A DNA stretch of 64,000 nucleotides from Clostridiales bacterium. GTDB taxonomy: Bacteria > Bacillota > Clostridia > Lachnospirales > Lachnospiraceae. Of this stretch, positions 1-8,313 are shown in pieces; the first letter of the stretch is position 1; each line of letters starts with the position of its first letter. The position numbers and the translations under genes are program-made. The DNA lies in assembly GCA_018365455.1 (NCBI GenBank), contig JAGZJZ010000015.1, forward strand, positions 1 to 64,000, written 5' to 3'. The notes beneath the pieces were generated by a model. It was not told the DNA's origin. It saw only the letters and a list, made by a program, of their open reading frames with translations, and ran no database searches.

Positions 1-57
1 GTGGAAGTGCAGTAATGTATGGAGCTGACTAATACTAATAGGTCGAAGGCTTATCCA
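1..57 (+). rRNA. 23S ribosomal RNA, 3' end (partial)
   Basis: The first bases match the conserved 3' end of bacterial 23S rRNA: the helix-101 region followed by GACTAATACTAATAGG and GTCGAAGGCTT. The rest of the gene lies upstream of the window. The exact 3' terminus is estimated. No 5S gene follows before the terminator at 175-200. Confidence 0.93.
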
Positions 58-70
58 TTAGGTTTAGGAA

Positions 71-108
71 AAGGTTAACGTAGTTAACCTTGGTCAACAC
101 GGTTGACC
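71..108 (+). other. Paired hairpins just after 23S rRNA
   Basis: Two short perfect inverted repeats follow the 23S end: AAGGTTAA/TTAACCTT (71-91) and GGTCAA/TTGACC (92-108). Neither is followed by a T-run, so rRNA processing stems or decayed terminators are more likely than active terminators. Confidence 0.5.
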
Positions 109-174
109 TTGCAAGTTAGAACGGATGATATTTGATGAATTTCTGTGTGTGGTTTTGAAGGTATATGTATGTGA

Positions 175-200
175 AGCAGCTAATGGTAGCTGCTTTTTTC
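175..200 (+). terminator. Rho-independent terminator of the rRNA operon
   Basis: AGCAGCTA pairs with TAGCTGCT across a four-base loop and is followed by six T residues. It is the first convincing terminator after the 23S gene. Confidence 0.85.
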
Positions 201-398
201 TTTACAAAAAATAAATTAAAAGTAATATATCCAGGCACAATGTTCGGGAAATCAAGGCCGTAATTAAAGATTAAAGGATAAAATCAGATAAATTTTACAT
301 AAACTTTAAATAAAACAGGACTAAAGTTAACAAATCCCATGTAGAATATAGACATAATAAAGTTACGAGTAAATGTCATAATAAAGTGGGAGGGAAAT

Positions 399-761
399 AT
401 GCAGGTGATATTAGGGTTTGTTTTAATGATAATTGGAATTTCTTATTGCACAGAGTCCATTTTTTCAACGCATAAACGTGCATTCAGGCTTGTAAAACAG
501 GCTGATCGAAATGAGTATTTTTCGTTTTGTGCAAGAATATTTTTTGTATCGTCATTTTTTGTATTCCTGGCTAAGATTGCTTATCTGGCGGAAGCTATTT
601 CCTACCGACAGAATATATACTTTATTTTGGGAATATGTATCTTAGCAATTATTCTGGTGTTGTTTACAAATAGAAGGAAGACAGGTATGTTTTTTCTTGT
701 TAACACCATCCAAGGTGATAAAAATAAATTGTATGTGGGTAAAAAAGCATTAGAAAAATGA
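399..761 (+). CDS. Small hypothetical membrane protein
   Basis: The product is 120 residues and I do not recognise its family. Three hydrophobic stretches (about residues 1-17, 46-66 and 73-89) suggest a small integral membrane protein. A basic, polar segment lies between the first two, and the C-terminal tail is lysine-rich. GGGAGGG seven bases before the ATG is a clear ribosome binding site. The 200 bases upstream are very AT-rich and carry two ATAATAAAG repeats close to the start. The gene stands alone between the rRNA terminator and a bidirectional terminator shared with the convergent SIS gene. The coding call rests on the ribosome binding site, length and terminator. The function is unknown. 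Confidence 0.6.
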   Translation: MQVILGFVLMIIGISYCTESIFSTHKRAFRLVKQADRNEYFSFCARIFFVSSFFVFLAKIAYLAEAISYRQNIYFILGICILAIILVLFTNRRKTGMFFLVNTIQGDKNKLYVGKKALEK

Positions 762-763
762 AT

Positions 764-796
764 AAAAAGTGCTGATCTATACTTCAGCACTTTTTA
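764..796. terminator. Bidirectional terminator between convergent genes
   Basis: AAAAAGTGCTGA and TCAGCACTTTTT form a stem with a short loop. The A-run on one side and T-run on the other let it serve both the 399-761 gene and the convergent SIS-domain gene. Confidence 0.85.
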
Positions 797-845
797 TTTT
801 TTTGCATAATTAAAATGTTATAAACGGAGAAAGAGAACGGATTTG

Positions 846-1883
846 TTATACCAGTGAAATATAAGGATTCAGTCCGCCCGGCATATCCGGATTATGGTCT
901 CTTTCAATCGCCTTGTAATATGCCAGCATCTGGCATATATTTATAAATGGAATACCCCAGACAATGGGTTCTTCAATGCCGGAAAGGGATACGTGATAAT
1001 TCGATTCCCAGTAGTCTTTTGTATGATGTCCCAGGGTAATAACATAGGAACCACGGTTTTTTATGTCTTTGACCATCTGCTTTTGGTAATTATTTTCATT
1101 AGGGTTTAATAAAATAAGGAACAGTTTTTTTTCGTCTGCCAGGACAATCGGTCCGTGCCGGTAGTCCAGAAGATTAAAATACTCTCCGGGAAGTATGCAG
1201 ATTTCGGTAAATGCCAGACTTCCTTCGCTGGCAATTCCGCTGATTTCCCCATCACCCAAAACCGTTACATTATTCCATTCTCTATGTGCTACTTCCTTAC
1301 ACATATCTTTGTGTTCTTCTAAAAAAGCTGGCTGGTTTTTAAAAAACATTTCAAATGCGGCTGCCAGTTGTTCATTTTCCAGATAGATTGCCAGCAGCAT
1401 CGTTAATGAGTAGTAAATATTCGAAATGGTCCTTGTCTGGCATACGCTGTGGTCAAAAGCCCATGGAATCTCCAGGGTAAAGTCCAGATAAGGTTTTAAA
1501 GAACAATCGGTTTTTGCGATAATACCCATAGTTTTAAAGGTAGTAAGTTTACGCAGCTTTTCTAAAGCAAATAATACTTCACTGGTTTCACCAGACCGGG
1601 AAGCAACGATGATGAGAGAGTTGCTAATTAAATTGCGGTATTTTTCCGGTGACAGAATAATTTCTCCACCGGAGACAGCTACGGCCTTTTTATCAGTGTA
1701 CATAGAGAACATGGCAGCGGCACCCTCACTAAGCATGAAGCCCGAACCACACCCCATAAAAATAATGTTTTGGAACGGTTTTTTTATAAACTCATAAATC
1801 TGATCGCGTTTTTCCTGGAAAAGTGCCTGCGTTTGTATAAGAGCAGAGGGCTGGGAAAAAATTTCAGTTTGAATGGTATACAT
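846..1883 (-). CDS. SIS-domain sugar isomerase/deglycase-like protein
   Basis: This 345-residue cytoplasmic protein has two tandem SIS domains, the sugar-phosphate isomerase fold of the GlmS C-terminal half. Visible motifs are a glycine-rich GCGSGFMLSEGAAAMF near residue 44, the phosphosugar-binding SRSGETSEV near residue 96, and LDYRHGPIVL in the second domain. It lacks the glutaminase domain of GlmS, so an AgaS- or FrlB-like deaminase/isomerase or deglycase acting on a phosphorylated amino sugar or sugar-amine is most likely. The substrate cannot be read from sequence. AGGAGG sits eight bases before the ATG. The gene diverges from the ABC importer at 1939-4984, with only 55 bp between the two start codons. 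That is unusually tight for two promoters and may reflect a deletion. Confidence 0.85.
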   Translation of the reverse strand: MYTIQTEIFSQPSALIQTQALFQEKRDQIYEFIKKPFQNIIFMGCGSGFMLSEGAAAMFSMYTDKKAVAVSGGEIILSPEKYRNLISNSLIIVASRSGETSEVLFALEKLRKLTTFKTMGIIAKTDCSLKPYLDFTLEIPWAFDHSVCQTRTISNIYYSLTMLLAIYLENEQLAAAFEMFFKNQPAFLEEHKDMCKEVAHREWNNVTVLGDGEISGIASEGSLAFTEICILPGEYFNLLDYRHGPIVLADEKKLFLILLNPNENNYQKQMVKDIKNRGSYVITLGHHTKDYWESNYHVSLSGIEEPIVWGIPFINICQMLAYYKAIERDHNPDMPGGLNPYISLV

Positions 1884-1938
1884 GTGATTCCTCCTTTTGT
1901 ATTTGCTCTTTTAAGGAAAGAGCTAATTCTGATAGTTC

Positions 1939-3174
1939 GTGATGATCTATATTGATTCCCAGAAAGCAGAGGATGGCAAAGGGCCTGTGACGCTTTGGAT
2001 GCATAATGGACCTGCATTTGTTAAGGCAACTAAAGAACTGGCGGCAGAATTTGAGGCAGAGAGCGGAATCAAAGTTGAGATACAGGTATTTCCGTATGAT
2101 GTTATGAGCCAGAAGATGAAGGCTGCTTATACCGCCGGAAATGAACCCGATATCATTCAGGGATTTGGTTCATGGATGCCGACTTATATTAACCAAGGTG
2201 TGCTGGCTAAAGTGCCGGATGAGATTGCATCCGGATTTCAGAAGGATTTTCTTTCCGGTGCAGTAGAGGGGTATGAAAAAGATGGTGCATATTATGGAGT
2301 GCCCATCGAAATGCAGATGGAAAGCGGTTTGTTTTATGTTCCGGAGAAAGCAAAAGAGTCCGGAATAGAAGGAGCACCTAAGACATTTGATGACGTTGTT
2401 AAAATTGCAAAGGATCATGTGAAATACAATGGCGACGTTCTGGAATATGGCGGTCTGGAATTTGACAACGGTGATAATGTGGCACAATTATTCCTTTCCT
2501 GGATACTGCAGTATGGCGGGAACTTCTGGGATGAAGGAAGAACGCATATGGTTCTGCAATCGGATGAGGCTAAGCAGGCATGGCAGAAGCTGGTGGATTT
2601 GATTGAAGTAGATAAAGTTACAGATACCAAACATATTACAGGGGATATTACCTCGGATGTATTTTTCTTTAATAAAAAAGCAGCCCAGCTAATCAAAGGC
2701 TCCTGGGCATCAGCGATTGGTGAAGAGTTAAAAAATGATGACTGGGAATATACATTTCTCCCCCCGGTTACCGGTGACGTACCTCATTTTGTAGTGGAAA
2801 CGGGCTGGGCATATGTAGTATCGGAAAACAGTAAGAACAAAGACAATGCATTTAAATTCATACAGTATTGTCTACAGCCGGAAAAGTCACTTGCGTTTAA
2901 TCTGGCAACTAAAACCATTCCTTCCTTAAAAGCGTTGGCGGAAGATCCGGCATATACGCAAGCAGATGAAAATGTACGTTTCAAGGATCAGTTTCAATAT
3001 TTAAAGTATGCGCAGAATGTAGGACCGGTACAGGATATGGATTATGTAAAGACTACAATCAGGGATATATTTAAAAGCCAGATCGATGGCAAGTATACTA
3101 CAGAGGAAGCCTTGAAAAAGGCGGAGACAGATATTAATCAGCATATTGATTCTCTTTTGGCCCAGACAAAATAA
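1939..3174 (+). pseudogene. Sugar ABC transporter binding protein lacking its signal peptide
   Basis: The reading frame encodes about 411 residues of a family 1 extracellular sugar-binding protein. The mature start (VTLWMHNGPAF) is followed by typical motifs such as PDIIQGFGSWMP, and the C-terminus is intact. The expected lipoprotein signal peptide and lipobox cysteine are missing. An in-frame TAG lies at 1933-1935, the only possible starts are GTG 1939 or ATG 1942, and no ribosome binding site is properly spaced. The sequence instead runs straight into the divergent SIS gene. A deletion removing the promoter, signal peptide and perhaps a regulator would explain this. The two permeases downstream are intact, so the importer may now lack an exported binding protein. 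The protein body shows no internal stops, which argues for a recent event. Misassembly is the alternative. Confidence 0.7.
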
Positions 3175-3249
3175 AGAGTGGAGAATGCTGCAAAATATAG
3201 CTTATGCACCTTGTGGACTTTTTTTGCAGCAGCTCCTTTAGGAGGCAGG

Positions 3250-4155
3250 ATGATGAATAAAAAAATAAAGAGAAAACCGAGTGTCAGCCGCCGCCAAAGA
3301 AGATTTGTCATTATAGGGCTTACACCTATTCTGCTTGTATTCTTTGTCTTTTCCGTCATACCGATATTCTATAGTTTTTTCATGTCCCTTTTTAATCACG
3401 GTGGGTTTGGACAGGCTCCGTTTGTGGGTGTGGATAATTATATACAGTTAATGCATGATACGGAATTTTTGGGATCTTTGAAAAATACGGTAATTTTTGT
3501 GCTGATTGCGGTTAATGCAAATATTGTCATTTCCACACTCATGGCAGTCGTAATCAAATCCGTGAAAAAACGGAAACTTCGTTCCTTTTTCCGGGGATGG
3601 TTCTTTATTCCGGCTGTAATTCCGATAGTTGCGCTGTGCTATGTATGGGCGATTATGTATCAGCCCAGTTCCGGTATTATCAATCAAACGCTTGCGTTGG
3701 TTGGAATAGCCCCTGTGAACTGGTTAACCGGCAGCAATACTGCCTTAATTGCAATTATTATCACTACTTTGTGGTGTGACCTGGGATATAATATTGTTTT
3801 AATTTTGGCGGGAATGGACAGCATTCCGGAGATGTTTCTGGAGGCTGCTTCCATAGACGGGGCAAATTGCGTACAGAAGTTTTTTCGGATTACCCTTCCG
3901 CTGTTATCCAGAAATATGCTGTTTGTCAGTATGATGACTTATATTACATATTTCCAGGCGTTTGCCCAGATACAGATTATGACCAAAGGCGGACCAAACA
4001 ATGCGACGAATGTCATTGCCTACAATATTTACAACTATGCATTTCAGTATTCCCAGATGGGATATGCATCTGCAATGGCAATGGTTTTACTGGGAATCAT
4101 TCTAATCATATCAATGGTACAGTTTTTCTGCGTAAAGTCAGACTGGGAATATTAG
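3250..4155 (+). CDS. Sugar ABC transporter permease (MalF/UgpA type)
   Basis: This is a MalF/UgpA-type binding-protein-dependent permease of about 301 residues with six predicted membrane segments. The first segment follows a basic N-terminus (KRKPSVSRRQRR). The conserved EAA loop that contacts the ATPase reads EAASIDGANCVQKFFRITLP near residue 200. AGGAGG at 3240-3245 supports ATG 3250 or 3253, so the longer open frame from 3178 is not used. The gene lies 75 bp after the binding-protein gene and 13 bp before the second permease. No ATPase gene is present, which is normal for sugar importers that share an MsmK-type ATPase encoded elsewhere. Confidence 0.93.
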   Translation: MMNKKIKRKPSVSRRQRRFVIIGLTPILLVFFVFSVIPIFYSFFMSLFNHGGFGQAPFVGVDNYIQLMHDTEFLGSLKNTVIFVLIAVNANIVISTLMAVVIKSVKKRKLRSFFRGWFFIPAVIPIVALCYVWAIMYQPSSGIINQTLALVGIAPVNWLTGSNTALIAIIITTLWCDLGYNIVLILAGMDSIPEMFLEAASIDGANCVQKFFRITLPLLSRNMLFVSMMTYITYFQAFAQIQIMTKGGPNNATNVIAYNIYNYAFQYSQMGYASAMAMVLLGIILIISMVQFFCVKSDWEY

Positions 4156-4168
4156 GAGGGGGGATACC

Positions 4169-4984
4169 ATGAAGATACTGTCAAAGTTTTTAAAGGGCTT
4201 TATATTGGGTATAGGTTTCCTGGTAGTTGCTTTTCCGTTTCTCTGGTGTGTTTTGCTTTCGTTTAAAGGAAATGCGGAAATAATGAGTATAGAAGCTTCC
4301 TTTTTTCCTACGCAGATTGTGCTGGATGGATATAAGAAGGTACTGACAGAAGCGCCGTTTATGAGATGGCTGTTTAACAGTATTGTTACTTCTGTTCTTG
4401 CAACCGGAATAGTGGTATTGACCAGCTGTCTGGGAGGATATATATTTGGTAAGTTTCAATTTCGGTGTAAAAATGTACTTTTTATAGGAATATTGGCAAC
4501 CATGATGGTACCTTTTCAAGTAACAATGATACCCACTTATCTGATTAGCAATAAGCTGCATATTTTAGACACCCTTGCGGCACTGATCATTCCCTATATG
4601 GTTTCCGGATTCGGCATCTTCCTGTGCAGGCAGTTTGTGGAAAATGTTCCGGATGAGATTATGGAAGCCGGACGGATAGAGGGTGCCGGAGAGTGGAGGA
4701 TTTTTTTCGGACTGATTATACCGATGATTAAACCTGCAATTTCCGCTCTTTGTATCTTTACTTTTATGGGAAGATGGAATGATTATTTATGGCCATTAAT
4801 AGCGCTTACCAGCGAGAATAAAATGACGCTGCCGCTGGCACTGAACTTTTTCAATTCCAGTCTGTTAACGGATTATAATTCGTCCATGAGCGCAGGGGTT
4901 CTGGTGATGCTGCCGATCATAATCGTGTATTTTATTTTTCAAAAGCAGTTTGTCGAGAGTATTACCTTAACGGGTATTAAATAG
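4169..4984 (+). CDS. Sugar ABC transporter permease (MalG/UgpE type)
   Basis: This 271-residue inner-membrane permease partners the preceding MalF-like protein. It has six hydrophobic segments. The EAA loop (EAGRIEGAGEWRIFFGLIIP, near residue 168) is clear, and the C-terminus ends QKQFVESITLTGIK, typical of MalG-type subunits. A very strong AGGAGGGGGG site precedes the ATG, 13 bp after the first permease. The two permeases should form the heterodimeric channel of a carbohydrate importer whose own binding protein is 5'-truncated. The neighbouring GH4 enzyme suggests an imported glycoside or uronide. Confidence 0.93.
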   Translation: MKILSKFLKGFILGIGFLVVAFPFLWCVLLSFKGNAEIMSIEASFFPTQIVLDGYKKVLTEAPFMRWLFNSIVTSVLATGIVVLTSCLGGYIFGKFQFRCKNVLFIGILATMMVPFQVTMIPTYLISNKLHILDTLAALIIPYMVSGFGIFLCRQFVENVPDEIMEAGRIEGAGEWRIFFGLIIPMIKPAISALCIFTFMGRWNDYLWPLIALTSENKMTLPLALNFFNSSLLTDYNSSMSAGVLVMLPIIIVYFIFQKQFVESITLTGIK

Positions 4985-5058
4985 AGAGGTGTGCAATTTT
5001 AGTGTTGATGTATCTGGTTGAAAGACAATGATGACATAGAAAGGAATTGCAGTACGCA

Positions 5059-6384
5059 ATGGGTATAAAAATGAGAAATAACGGATATTGTAAATTTGTA
5101 TTTATAGGTGCGGGAAGTTCCGTATTTACACTGCGGCTCATCGGAGATATTCTAAAAGAAGATAGTATTGGCAGCGGGCATATAGCGCTGGTAGACATTG
5201 ACGGGAAAGTCTTGGAGGAGACAAAGGAAGCGGTTATTCATTTGATACAGTTCGCAAAACGGGAATTTGAGGTCAGTTCCCATACGGATTATAAGCATTC
5301 GATTCCGGATGCCGACTATGTGTTTATGACGATTGCCACAGGGGGATATGAGCGGTGGAAACAGGACATCAGAATTTGTACAGAACACGGGGTACTGCAA
5401 TCGGTGGGGGACACAATTGGTCCTGGCGGTATCATCAGAACGCTTCGAACGATTCCTGTGGTTCTGGAGATTGCCGGCGCTATGGAGAAAGTATGCCCGG
5501 AAGCATGGATGATTAATTATTCTAACCCGGAGGGTGCCGTTTGTCTTGCGCTTCAGAAATATACCAGGATTAAGAATTTTGGTCTCTGCCACGGCACTCC
5601 GGATACGGCACAGTGGCTGGCTGAAAAAGTATTTCAGACTGACCGGGAACGTTTTACTTACCGGGCGGCGGGGATCAATCATTTCACGTGGTTTACAGAC
5701 ATGAGAATAGATGGGGAGGACGTGTATCCGGATCTCTGTAATGCATTAATCAGCAGCGGTATGGATAAGAAGGAACCCATATCTGCGGAATTATACCGCA
5801 TTTACGGATGTTATCCTGCACCCGGAGACAGGCATGTAGGGGAATTTGTTCCCTGTTATCTGAAGGATCAGGTTCTGAATGAAAAAGACTATGAATGGAA
5901 AAATAATGATTTTACAGTAGTAGATGGGTGGAGAGAGCAGGCAAGAAAATTATTTGATGAGGTAAGAATACATAACAGAGGATATGAGAAACTCCTGGAG
6001 GGTTCCGGTGAAACTGCGGCAAACTTTATACGTTCCCTCAATACGGGGGAAATCTCCAGCGAAATGGTAAATGTAGTAAACAATGGATATATAGACAATG
6101 TATCACAGGATATCATTGTAGAGCTGCCCACCTATATCGACCAATTTGGTCTGCATCCTCAGAAGATCGGAAAGCTTCCTGACGCTATTGCAGCCCAGTG
6201 TGACAGACTTGGGAGGGAATATCTTCTGATGGTAGAAGCTGCGGCATCCTGCAGTTTTGATAAAGCATTGCAGGCGATGTACCTGGATCCGCTGTCTGCT
6301 AATTGTCTGTATCCGGAGTTGCTTTTAAAGGATCTGATTCATGCTAATCTGGACTTGCTGCCGGAGGCATGGAAAGATAAGTAG
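5059..6384 (+). CDS. Family 4 glycoside hydrolase (NAD- and Mn-dependent)
   Basis: This is a cytoplasmic GH4 enzyme of about 441 residues, which cleaves glycosides by a redox-elimination mechanism using NAD+ and a divalent metal. The N-terminal Rossmann motif is FIGAGSSVFT, followed by NYSNPEGA and the family metal/catalytic motif at LCHGTPD. In GH4 the four residues at that site track specificity. CHG-type motifs are reported for alpha-glucuronidase/alpha-galacturonidase members, whereas CHSV marks alpha-galactosidases and CHEV marks 6-phospho-beta-glucosidases. A uronide substrate is therefore plausible but inferred. The start is uncertain: ATG 5059 is preceded by GAAAGGA at a somewhat long spacing, and TTG 5047 and ATG 5071 are alternatives. 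The gene is co-oriented with the importer and the UroD-like gene. Confidence 0.9.
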   Translation: MGIKMRNNGYCKFVFIGAGSSVFTLRLIGDILKEDSIGSGHIALVDIDGKVLEETKEAVIHLIQFAKREFEVSSHTDYKHSIPDADYVFMTIATGGYERWKQDIRICTEHGVLQSVGDTIGPGGIIRTLRTIPVVLEIAGAMEKVCPEAWMINYSNPEGAVCLALQKYTRIKNFGLCHGTPDTAQWLAEKVFQTDRERFTYRAAGINHFTWFTDMRIDGEDVYPDLCNALISSGMDKKEPISAELYRIYGCYPAPGDRHVGEFVPCYLKDQVLNEKDYEWKNNDFTVVDGWREQARKLFDEVRIHNRGYEKLLEGSGETAANFIRSLNTGEISSEMVNVVNNGYIDNVSQDIIVELPTYIDQFGLHPQKIGKLPDAIAAQCDRLGREYLLMVEAAASCSFDKALQAMYLDPLSANCLYPELLLKDLIHANLDLLPEAWKDK

Positions 6385-6400
6385 AGGAGGATTCGGCTTC

Positions 6401-7636
6401 ATGATGGCTAAAGAAAAGCAGTATTTAAGAGAACTGGCAAAAAGGCAGGCAGCATATGCGAATCTGCCGGAAATGGAACAGAAGAAGAAAAAATGGATGG
6501 ATGTAAATACGGGGAAGAAGACCATTCCGCCTGTAGTTGTGGAGACAGAGACATTTTGTCAGGATATGGTGCCAGATTATATGCTGTACTGCACTGACCC
6601 CATGGCACGGGAAATGGAATACCGCTTTTTAAAGTATATACGAGAATTTGAACTGATACAGGATGATAAGGTGATTCCGGATGTATTTGAAATTCCTATT
6701 CATACAGAAATTGATGAATTTGGTTTCCCTGTAGAAGAATGCCATGCCCTGGATGCTAACGGCAGAGATGTGGGCTATGAGTACCATTCTCCAATCCGGA
6801 ACCTGGAAGAGGATTTTCACAGGCTGAAGGCGGCAGTCATTAAGGTAGATAACGATAAGACCCGTAGATCCTATGAGTTTGCACAGGACATATTAGATGG
6901 CATTATGCCAGTGAGTCTCACCGGAACTCCGCCTATGATCGCACTTCCTTTTCAGGCAGTGAAGCTTCTGGGTCTGGAAAACTATATGATGTCCATGTAT
7001 GACTGTCCGGAAACCCTGCATAAACTCATGCACTATCTAACAGAAAACCAGTTAAAGGTAATGAAATATTATGAGGATAATGCAATCCTGACGTTAAATA
7101 ACGGAAACCAGGAAACCTGCCTCAGCAGTTATGGTTTTACGGACCGCCTTCCAGCGACGGGAGCAGAGAGTCCGGCATTAAAGGATATCTGGATCTGGGC
7201 AGAAGCAGAAGAGGCGGCTTCCATATCTCCGGAAATGTTCCGGGAGTTCTGCCTCCCTTATATGGCGAAGACGTGCAGAGAAATGGGGCTGATTTATTAC
7301 GGCTGCTGTGAGCCGATGCATGATATTTGGCAGGATGTCATAAGGGAAATTCCCAATATACAAAAAGTATCCGTGTCGCCCTGGAGTAACCAGCAGAAAA
7401 TGGGCGAGATGCTAAAGGGAACAGATGTGGTGTTCTCCAGGAAGCCCTATGCAAATTATCTTGGCGTAGAAAGCAGACTGGATGAGGAAGCCTGGGCTAA
7501 GCATATAAAGGAAACGCTGCATGCGGCAAAGGGATGCCAGTGTGAGTTTATTATGCGGGATGTTTACCGTGTACGGGATCTTCAAGATGTTAGAAGAGCG
7601 GTGGATATTGTGCGGAGGCTGGGGGAGGAAAATTAA
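6401..7636 (+). CDS. Uroporphyrinogen decarboxylase superfamily protein (UroD/MtaA-like)
   Basis: This 411-residue protein has the UroD-superfamily barrel shared by uroporphyrinogen decarboxylase, MtaA/MtbA methyltransferases and O-demethylase subunits. AGAGGAGG before ATG 6401 fixes the start, and the frame upstream overlaps the GH4 gene. At the position where the family usually has a zinc-binding H-x-C-G, it reads YYGCCEPMHD, and a second cysteine pair follows at KGCQCEFIMRD. Cysteine ligands are therefore present but the histidine is replaced. No haem biosynthesis genes are nearby, so a role in tetrapyrrole synthesis is unlikely. Its place as the last gene of a sugar import and GH4 operon suggests a methyl transfer or C-C/C-O lyase step on the imported compound. 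That is inference. Three more superfamily members occur in this window. Confidence 0.8.
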   Translation: MMAKEKQYLRELAKRQAAYANLPEMEQKKKKWMDVNTGKKTIPPVVVETETFCQDMVPDYMLYCTDPMAREMEYRFLKYIREFELIQDDKVIPDVFEIPIHTEIDEFGFPVEECHALDANGRDVGYEYHSPIRNLEEDFHRLKAAVIKVDNDKTRRSYEFAQDILDGIMPVSLTGTPPMIALPFQAVKLLGLENYMMSMYDCPETLHKLMHYLTENQLKVMKYYEDNAILTLNNGNQETCLSSYGFTDRLPATGAESPALKDIWIWAEAEEAASISPEMFREFCLPYMAKTCREMGLIYYGCCEPMHDIWQDVIREIPNIQKVSVSPWSNQQKMGEMLKGTDVVFSRKPYANYLGVESRLDEEAWAKHIKETLHAAKGCQCEFIMRDVYRVRDLQDVRRAVDIVRRLGEEN

Positions 7637-7686
7637 AATTAAGATAAAAATCAAGTACTAATATTTATTATAATGCAAAATGGTAC

Positions 7687-7715
7687 TTGAAAAAATCAAG
7701 TATTCAGTATATAAT
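7687..7715 (+). promoter_or_regulatory. SigA promoter of antitoxin RNA, copy 1
   Basis: TTGAAA and a perfect TATAAT are separated by exactly 17 bp, and the same arrangement recurs in copy 2. The predicted start is near 7722. The surrounding inverted repeat (TACTTGA/TCAAGTA), read on the minus strand and followed by a T-rich run, may also terminate the toxin mRNA. Confidence 0.8.
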
Positions 7716-7721
7716 TGACTT

Positions 7722-7827
7722 AGAAGTAATCAAAAGACTTTGCGCTGTCTGATGATTGCACTTCGGATTACTGAGTAATTTATAGTTACCAGCTATCCTC
7801 TAGTGGGCTAGAGGATAGCTATTTTTT
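7722..7827 (+). ncRNA. Predicted antitoxin antisense RNA, copy 1
   Basis: A transcript of about 105 nt is bounded by the SigA promoter at 7687-7715 and a strong terminator at 7791-7827 (13-bp stem, loop TGGG, six T residues). The terminator stem contains the reverse complement of the toxin stop codon, so the RNA overlaps the 3' end of the convergent toxin mRNA. This matches known type I systems such as TxpA/RatA and BsrG/SR4. Confidence 0.75.
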
Positions 7828-7902
7828 GTCCCGATGATTGTCTATGTATGCCAGAGCTGAAAAAATTACCAGCACCAACGTCAACACTTCAAGTGTATTC
7901 AT
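7819..7902 (-). CDS. Type I toxin, 27-residue membrane peptide, copy 1
   Basis: The peptide is 27 residues: MNTLEVLTLVL, a hydrophobic core, then a polar, positively charged tail ending DNHRDKK. This is the layout of Firmicute type I toxins of the TxpA/BsrE/holin-like class, which insert in the cytoplasmic membrane. AGGAGG lies nine bases before the ATG, so a longer in-frame reading from 8019 is not needed. Upstream in the leader, CTCCTTC could pair with the ribosome binding site and mask it, as in other type I toxin mRNAs. A conserved TATAAT on the minus strand near 7970 is a candidate -10 box. The stop codon falls inside the antitoxin terminator. A second copy lies at 8230-8313 and a relic at 47737-47799. 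Confidence 0.83.
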   Translation of the reverse strand: MNTLEVLTLVLVIFSALAYIDNHRDKK

Positions 7903-8098
7903 AATATCATTCCTCCTACATTTATTTCCGAAGGAGATCATCAGCCTATCCTCTTGCTTCTGTTCGATTATACACAAATATTTTAACATGGAGAGATATA
8001 AAATACAATGTATATACAAAATATTATTTTTAATATTATTTTTGTTATGCTATATAATACATTGCACTTAGAAAAACTAATAAAATGCAAAAGGGTAC

Positions 8099-8127
8099 TT
8101 GAAAAAATCAAGTACCCCATGTATAAT
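8099..8127 (+). promoter_or_regulatory. SigA promoter of antitoxin RNA, copy 2
   Basis: TTGAAA and TATAAT are 17 bp apart, as in copy 1. The -35 box sits within the inverted repeat GGGTACTTGA/TCAAGTACCC. Read on the minus strand, that hairpin is followed by TTTTG and further T residues and would be a good terminator for the toxin mRNA. Confidence 0.8.
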
Positions 8128-8133
8128 TGACTT

Positions 8134-8238
8134 AGAAGTAATCAAAGGACTTTGGTCGGTCTGATGATTGCACTTCGGATCTGTAGTAATTTATAGATAC
8201 CAGCTATCCTCTATTGGCCTAGAGGATAGCTATTTTTT
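8134..8238 (+). ncRNA. Predicted antitoxin antisense RNA, copy 2
   Basis: About 105 nt run from the start predicted by the 8099-8127 promoter to the terminator at 8202-8238 (AGCTATCCTCTA stem and a six-T run). The loop and the segment around 8140-8185 differ from copy 1 at several bases, which could give each antitoxin specificity for its own toxin mRNA. Confidence 0.75.
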
Positions 8239-8313
8239 GTCCCGGTGATTGTCTATGTAACCCAGTGCTGAAAAAATTACCAGCACCAGCGTCAACACTT
8301 CTAGTGTATTCAT
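8230..8313 (-). CDS. Type I toxin, 27-residue membrane peptide, copy 2
   Basis: This is a 27-residue paralogue of the copy 1 toxin. Translated by eye, it differs only by alanine to glycine just before YIDNHRDKK. The start ATG at 8313 has GGAGG upstream, and the TAG stop lies in the antitoxin terminator stem. The leader again carries the CTCCTTCGGAAATAAAT block that could mask the ribosome binding site. Near identity of the peptides, with more divergence in the RNA segments, suggests selection on both the peptide and RNA pairing. Confidence 0.82.
   Translation of the reverse strand: MNTLEVLTLVLVIFSALGYIDNHRDKK

Noticed and set aside
7903..8019. Longer form of the copy 1 toxin (66 codons)
   Set aside because: The strong ribosome binding site and the paralogue in copy 2 both support the 27-codon form. 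The extra residues come from the untranslated leader.
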